This document shows, piece by piece, positions 58,231-64,000 of a stretch of 64,000 bases of DNA (positions are counted from its first letter, which is position 1; each line of letters begins with the position of its first letter). The notes beneath the pieces were generated by a model, which worked only from the letters and a program-made list of their open reading frames with translations, ran no database searches and was not told the DNA's origin. Both the position numbers and the translations under genes were made by a program. Source of the stretch: Cladophialophora immunda (lineage: Eukaryota; Ascomycota; Eurotiomycetes; Chaetothyriales; Herpotrichiellaceae); the NCBI RefSeq assembly GCF_000835495.1, contig NW_015622545.1, positions 868,001 through 932,000 of the forward strand, written 5' to 3'.

Positions 58231-60184
58231 AATGGTGGCGGCAGCAGGTTCATACCCCCTCCTTCACATTGTACGGGGATCGAATTCGTTGGCGTGTACG
58301 TGCAAGAACGCACAGGGGCCTGTCCAGGGGCCGGTAGATTGGTGCGGTGTTCTGGTCGTGGCACTGTCTCGCTGGCCTACCAACAACAACACAAACAAAC
58401 CAAACCAAACACTGGAGGTAGGCGTATAGTCGCTACAGCAGAATCGATGGCAGGACAGCCTACAGGGCGTGGCAGGAACAGTAACAAAGGAAAGAATAGA
58501 CGGTCTCGAGCACGACTAGCACTCTGTTCGCTGTTTGAAGCAATGCTGGATTGATCTGTTGCTGTTGCTTGAGGACTATCAAAACTACTGCCTGCTCCGC
58601 CATTGGTAAAGCACCTTGCACAGTCACGTGGCTGTGCAACTTGGCCACCACGCCAGCCCATGACAATACCCCCTCCTCGACATGTAGCTGGCCTCAGCTA
58701 CCTTGTTGTCTCCGTGCGAACGCCAAACGCCGTCCCATCTATTACTTTTGTGAAGACCCAACCCACCAGAGAAGCGCGTCAGCCAACGGACCAGTCGCTC
58801 AACAGCCGCAGCATCCTGCGGCAAATGGATAGATGCAGCCACCGCACGCTCAAGGACCCCAAGATCTCACGGGTGCTTCTCAACACCGGTCGAGCGTATC
58901 CCGACAGTTCGATCCTCGACAGATTGCTGCCATACAGGGCCAGGCCCAGGTCCAGGCTCAAACACCCCAAAAGCGACCTCAGACGCGTTCACCAGCTCCA
59001 TGCTTGAACCGAGCCAACAAAGTAGTCATGTGGAAGAAGAGGAGCCAAAGAAAGCAGTGTTAGAACCACTTGCATCTAATCCAGAATACTATTCTACCGA
59101 AGCCAACTCTCCCTCCGGGCGATCGCAGGGCCCACGACTCCCGCAGCAGCACACACACAGGCGGCAACGACGGGACTGTTCCCGTCGGCGCAACACTCGA
59201 CGTCGTCGTCATGGTCGTCCATGTCCCTGGCGCTGTCCTCGCCCGAGGTGGACTCCTACAAGAACCACAGAAACCACGGGTCGATCTGCTGTGCGACAGG
59301 ATTCTTCTGCCAGTCCCCCCCCGTCCGAATGGGCCTATAGGGATCATTTTGTTTGGCTTTCCCAAAAAACCAACATCCACAATCACCCCAGTGCCACAAC
59401 AGGTACCTATTCACATGACTTTGGGCCGTCAAACACGCCTCGAATGCATATTGGCAATCCAGCTCCATTTTGCGCCAGAACCAACCGCCGGAATTGCCAA
59501 CTCCGCTTGTTCCAAGCCACACCATCTCGCATACTCCTTCCAGAGTATCCATTGGCGGCGCTCCCGTCCCCAGGAGACCATGCCGTCGTGCATCAGGTCG
59601 AAGAAGAGGCTCATATGATCAGCAGAGTCAACCTCAGCAGAAGCCCACGATGGTCCTCACCCCACCGGCGCAGGAGCCGTCTCGAGGCGTTCCGGGCCCG
59701 CAGTATGAATTGGAAAGGAGCCCGTTCCTTACCGACGAGGAGGTCGAGGAAGAAGATATGGGCCAGATGGACGAAGCGAGCGATCATGAGGGGGGGGAGA
59801 AAGACCTCTCGCTCCCAATCACTTCGCCTCTTGGGCTCGCCGCTGGTCAGCAAGAACAACGAGCGCAACAAAAAAGTTGCTCCTGCTAGAAAGAGAAAGA
59901 GAGAAAACTGGGACCACTACGGAGCCCTGTCCGAGAGCAGGGCAAAGATGGCAGAACCCGAGCCTGACACGAGCAAGCCTTTGTCAAAACCCATTCAAGA
60001 TCCTTTCAAGCCTGACGTCCTCCCTCCAAGCAGGTTTCATGGACCAATCAACGTGGAAGAGATGTTCATCATCGGACAACACATTGCTGATTCCAAGCCA
60101 TTCGTGCCATCTCTTCGAGAGCTGCACTTCCCTACTGCCCGCTGCTACTCGACTCACCCGAGTGCTGAGTCCGGACAGCTAGAG
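58231..60184 (+). pseudogene. decayed Pro-rich gene, plus strand
   Basis: Protein-like pieces in several frames: about 58,810-59,080 (Gln/Pro-rich, QAQVQAQTPQKRPQTRSPAP), 59,180-59,540 (LDVVVMVVHVPGAVLARGGL; NGPIGIILFGFPKKPTSTIT), 59,640-59,889 (acidic, LTDEEVEEEDMGQMDEASDH) and 59,850-60,170 (KVAPARKRKRENWDHYGALS; PSRFHGPINVEEMFIIGQHI). The last piece combines a basic nuclear-signal-like stretch with a well-formed C-terminal motif. No domain name can be given. The piece ends at module D. Confidence 0.4.
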
Positions 60185-60300
60185 CTGGTAGCGTTGGCAC
60201 CCTCTTCTGCTCAGCCTACTCACTCTGGTCTACCCTGCTCGACGGGCGAGCCGGATTCGAGCGCTGCAAAAGAGAAAGATATCAAGTGGGAGGCGAATGG
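60185..60300 (-). repeat. module D plus gene scrap, inverted copy of 47,030-47,190
   Basis: GAGCTGGTAGCGTTGGCACC (inverted D), then CTCACTCTGGTCTACCCTGC and GAGCCGGATTCGAGCGCTGC, GATATCAAGTGGGAGGCGAA match the reverse complement of 47,030-47,165. It is the last modular repeat before the AT-rich tract. Confidence 0.8.
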
Positions 60301-60339
60301 ACACGTCCTCTCAGGACCAGCGTGGTTTTTGATACTATA

Positions 60340-61112
60340 TCGATAAGCCTGATACAATACTAGTATAAATCAGATAGTATTAGTATCATAATGATACTCT
60401 TAGTATTTCCGTACGCTAAGACCTAGTTACGTGCACCATAAAAGCGAAAACTTTTCGCCCCCAAAATTCTTTCCTTCTACCAATCACTAACACCACCACC
60501 ACCGCCGCCACCATCACTAATCGTACGTGCTCAGTCCCTAATCATCAGATACTTACTAACTTAATTACGTTAGTGTTTGTAATGGCACAGTGCGATCTAA
60601 TCCTCTCCCCCTTCAGCAGCGTACGATATTGACAAAGAGTAGGAATAACGATCGATTAGCTATTGTCCGCTAGGATGCGGCCTAGGCCGCTACCACCCTT
60701 ACTACTACTAATTTAGCATTATAGCGAGTACCGCTTTTACTTATAGGCGGATAGGAGTTAGCTCCATACGCCTATAGTCCTTAAAATCGATAGGCCCTAG
60801 TAATACTAGATCTTAATGTAGCCTTTATCCGTAGCTATATCATACCTAGGTAGCTTAGGTCCTATCGGCCCTCCTACATTGACGCCGTATTGATTTAATC
60901 ACGTAGCGTACAACTAGTTCGGCACTATAATTAGTATATAAACCGTCTAATGTGATGGGTTGAACCCAGGAGAAGGCTCGGTTCTGGCGAACCAGCGCCA
61001 AGACTAACGCTAGGAAATACTATCTCCTAATTAGTCAAGATTTACCTATATAATGTATAGGCGAAATACTACCTCCTAATTAGTTAAGACGCATACGGTA
61101 TAAGAGATATAA
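60340..61112. other. AT-rich, RIP-like tract with short repeats
   Basis: From about 60,340 composition changes sharply to TA-rich sequence. Included are GATACTAT/AGTATCATAATGATACT palindromic words (60,350-60,410), a CACCACCGCC stretch (60,492-60,515) and two direct copies of GCGAAATACTAYCTCCTAAT about 50 bp apart (near 61,012 and 61,062). No coding is visible; it is probably decayed repeats. Confidence 0.6.
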
Positions 61113-61367
61113 AGTCCTAATAGCTAAGACACTATACGTAAGGGAAGGTAAGGAGTTAGAATAAGTACGTAAGGGAAGGTAAGGAGCTAGAATAAGTACG
61201 TAAGGAAAGGAGTAAGGAGGTAAGGATAATAGTTACCTCCTTATAGTACGTTAGAGAATATAAGGAGAAAGGAAGGATAACTATTCCTTCCTTCTCTCTC
61301 CTTAGATTTATCCTCCTTATTATTAGGTTAGCTAGCTAGTTATAGAACTCTTTCTAAACTCTTATAT
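61113..61367 (+). mobile_element. 5' LTR of RIP-mutated Ty3/gypsy element
   Basis: Matches the reverse complement of the solo LTR at 32,352-32,610 along its length, with C->T and G->A differences (for example AGTTGCAGAAC there, AGTTATAGAAC here, and CCCTCACA versus ACTCTTATA at the 3' end). Ends are inferred from that alignment. Confidence 0.65.
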
Positions 61368-61419
61368 TAGGATAAATCTCCTATTTCTCGTACCTCCCCT
61401 ATACATATCGATAATAGAA

Positions 61420-62240
61420 ATGGATTTATTATCTATATTAAGTCTAACTCCACCCCTAGAGTAAGTAGCGTAGTTATATTAGATAGTTTAGATATAGAAC
61501 TAGCGAATAGAAGGTCTAGAGTAGCTACTCTAGAACTAGTAGAATAGTAGGAGTATCTCTACTCCTAAGTTAATATTATAGGAGAATAATAATGTACGGG
61601 AACTAATAGCCGTACGCGAATTATTAGATTAGAAATATCGGAAACTCCCTAAACTCCCTAAGTTTAGCGGAAAGCGGATAGAATTTTAACTATAGCTTAC
61701 GTAGATAAAGGCGAAGCTTAGTGTCGATAAGGATAAGGATACTAAGATCGTACGATTTTAGTATATATATAGTAGACTACGAGGAGAAGCCCTTACGTAA
61801 GTTAATGCCTAGGTAGACGTAGTTACTTTAATAGACTAGATAACGGTTTAAGGTCTTTTTACGTAACTATAGGTAGCGTACGAAGACTATAAAGCCGCTA
61901 AGTAAGTATCTTAGAAACTTAGCTTTATATAGTAAGGGATAAAGACATTTAGTACGTTTCTCGCCGAATTCGACCGTATAATACTAGACGCTAACGGTCT
62001 TAGCTAGGATAACTAGATTAAGAAGACCTTCCTAGCTAACTATCTATTATACGAGCTATAGAATGCGATTATAGTAACCCCTATCCCTAGGTCCTATAAG
62101 GAGTACTATACGTTACTTCATACCGTCAGTACTAACCTAGAGAACCTCTAATGAAAGAAGGGACGGGATAAGCCCTATACGATAAAGGGCTCGTTAATGC
62201 TAATTAAGGTTACTCTAGCGGAAGATATAATAGAGTGAGA
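61420..62240 (+). pseudogene. gag of RIP-mutated Ty3/gypsy element
   Basis: Reading through stops gives recognisable gag sequence: PKLPKFSGKRIEF, SRLRGEALT, FLAEFDRIILDANGL, KKTFLANYLLYEL and KKGRDKPYTIKG. Nearly all stops are TAG or TAA at positions where the family has Trp or Gln, as RIP produces. Gag would package element RNA, but no functional product is possible. Confidence 0.75.
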
Positions 62241-62519
62241 GCCGTTGGACGCTACTACTGCGGCTATTATACGTACGTAGCGTACTTAATAAGTATCTAA
62301 GGAAATATTAGATAAGCGAAAGGAAGTAGGACGCTATCTTCGATATAGATTAGGAGAACACTTTATATACTAATACTCTCTACTCCTAGTAATACGTCCT
62401 TAAGTAGGACGTACGGTAGCTACGGCTATAACTATAGAAGAAGAGGGTAAAGAGGATCTAAAAAATAAGTAGCTCCTAATAAAAGTCGCTATTAGGAGCG
62501 TACGAAGATTTAGGAAGTC

Positions 62520-64000
62520 TAGCGAGGATTTTAAGACTTAATAAACGAGTTATCTTTCTTAGTACCTTTAATAGTAAATAAAGAGTATTCTATATCTATA
62601 CTTATAGATTCTAGGTATTTATTATATAATCTTATTAACGCTCGTTTTACTTCTCGATAGAATCTTTAGCGTATATAGATTCCCTCTTAACTTATTATAG
62701 AATTTAATGAATTAATAAACTTATTAATCTTAAAAGTAGCTAAATTAGAGATTAATATTAATAGATATAAGGAAATTACCTTCCTATATATCGTCCTAAA
62801 CTTAGCCTCGTACAATATTATATTAGGACTTCCTTAGATAAAACGGAATAATATATGGCTTTACCTAAAGGAGTCCTATTTATACCTAGGACTATAGAGG
62901 ATACGTATATAAAACGAATTAAAGGCGACTCCCCTAAAGGTTAACTATAGCCTTATAAGCGCGGTAGCTTTCTCTCTACTTACGCGATAATAATATAAGT
63001 AGAAGGGTATATAAGTATTCGCTATTAGTCTAGTTAATATCGATAAAGCCCTAGTAGTTAAAAAGATAATAGACCTCCATATAAAGCTACTAGAATACCT
63101 ATACCCCTTCCTTAACGTATTTAATAGGATAATAGTAGATAAACTACTACCGCTCTAAGGGAAAGAGATAGACTATATAATAGACCTTATATAGGACGAT
63201 AGGAGAACCCTTAAGGTATCTTAGGGCCCGCTATATAGTATATTAAGAGAAGAACTACTTATTCTATAGAAGATACTTATAGAGCTACTCGATAAGGGGT
63301 TTATCTAGGTAAGTAACTCACTAACGGTAGCGTTAGTCCTCTTTATACGGAAGCTAGGGGGAGGATTACGATTCTATATAGACTATTACGGATTAAATAA
63401 GATTATAAGGAAGGATTAGTACCCTCTACTATTAATCTATAAAATACTATAGAATATTAGATAAGCTAAATAGTATATAAAGCTTAATATTATTATAGTA
63501 TTCTACTAGATTCGTATTATAGAAGGAGATAAATAGAAGATAGCGTTCTATACGAGATATAGACTATATAAATAGCTTATTATCCCTTTTAGATTAGCGA
63601 ATACACTTAGTACATTCTAGAAATACATTAATTAGACCTTACGCGACTATCTTAACGTCTTCTACTTAGCCTATATTAATAATATCCTAATCTATTTATA
63701 TAAGTTATTAGAAGAGTACCGGAGTTATATTTAGAAGGTCCTTAAACGCCTACGTAAGGTAGGACTATAGATTAATATTAATAAGTGTGAATTTAAGGTT
63801 AAGTTAATAAAATACCTAGGATTTATTATTAAAGTAGAGAAAGGCGTATAAATAGATCTAGAGAAGATAAAGACGATCCTTAACTAGGAAGTCCCTAAAT
63901 TAATAAAGGGAGTATAAAGCTTTATTAGATTTACGAACTTCTATAGGAAGTTTATATAAGACTTCTCTAAGATTATACTTCCTATTATAACTCTTATACG
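62520..64000 (+). pseudogene. pol (protease, reverse transcriptase) of RIP-mutated Ty3/gypsy element, continues past window
   Basis: Protease region near 62,590-62,850 (ILIDSRYLLYNL, where the family has D-S-G, and YNIILGLP). Reverse transcriptase from about 63,250: LLDKGFI, GGGLRFYIDYYGLNKIIRKD, IIPFRLANTLSTF, LAYINNILIY (catalytic YxDD box changed to YINN), KCEFKVKLIKYLGFII, RFTNFYRKFI. Many TAG stops replace Trp or Gln. RNase H, integrase and the 3' LTR lie beyond the window. Confidence 0.85.

Noticed and set aside
59000..60346. 448-codon plus-strand frame as one intact gene
   Set aside because: The best coding signal changes frame several times within it (59.2-59.5 kb and 59.6-59.9 kb are better in other frames), and its last part reads through inverted module D.
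1..64000. tRNA, rRNA or other structured RNA genes
   Set aside because: No cloverleaf with A and B box sequences and no rRNA-like block was recognised by eye. A covariance-model search could still find one.

Overview
The window looks like accessory, repeat-rich DNA of a filamentous ascomycete (Pezizomycotina). The evidence is short introns with GTAAGG-type donors, NACHT/NLR-type, dynamin-like, SNF2 and F-box gene remains, a Tad-like LINE, and a Ty3/gypsy element destroyed in the pattern expected of repeat-induced point mutation (RIP: C->T and G->A changes that turn Trp and Gln codons into stops). Species cannot be named from the sequence. Two assembly gaps are present (24,997-25,532 and 54,493-54,592), both inside tandem repeats.

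Only a few genes look intact: a chymotrypsin-fold protease-like gene with one intron (18,024-19,630, +), an unrecognised 411-residue protein (28,174-29,409, -), an F-box protein (49,011-49,943, +) and perhaps a small membrane protein (57,676-58,038, -). Most other coding signal is broken: NACHT/NLR pieces (15.0-15.35 kb, 21.8-22.4 kb, perhaps 31.1 kb), a kinase fragment (19.9 kb), a dynamin-like GTPase (20.5-21.6 kb), an SNF2 helicase-like gene (39.7-43.3 kb), a Mot1/BTAF1-like ATPase fragment lacking its P-loop (43.7-44.2 kb), an SF1 helicase-like gene lacking its core (50.6-52.1 kb), and a LINE remnant with a chimeric ORF1 (34.8-37.3 kb).

The most striking content is a GC-rich, non-coding modular repeat. 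Its modules, named here A, B, C, D, T, E, Q, F and J, recur on both strands from 6.9 kb to 54.3 kb, with a D piece near 60.2 kb. The order A-B-C-D-T-E-Q-F-J recurs in overlapping partial copies and is preserved in an inverted copy at 52.3-53.5 kb. Inverted B/A modules sometimes follow J. Many truncated host-gene pieces end where a module begins. I suggest a non-autonomous element that carries or collects gene fragments, but I could not define its ends or target duplications.

Layout: 0-6.9 kb decayed coding sequence, short dispersed repeats and a minisatellite; 6.9-18 kb modular blocks interleaved with decayed gene pieces; 18-22.4 kb intact protease plus kinase/dynamin/NACHT remnants; 22.4-27 kb modular blocks and a gapped CT minisatellite; 27-34.5 kb one intact unknown gene, decayed sequence and a solo LTR; 34.5-45 kb LINE, SNF2 and Mot1 remains; 45-54.7 kb modular blocks with the F-box gene and helicase pseudogene; 54.7-60.2 kb decayed genes; 60.3 kb to the end an AT-rich tract with a RIP-mutated Ty3/gypsy element running off the window. 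The GC-rich repeats show no comparable RIP decay.
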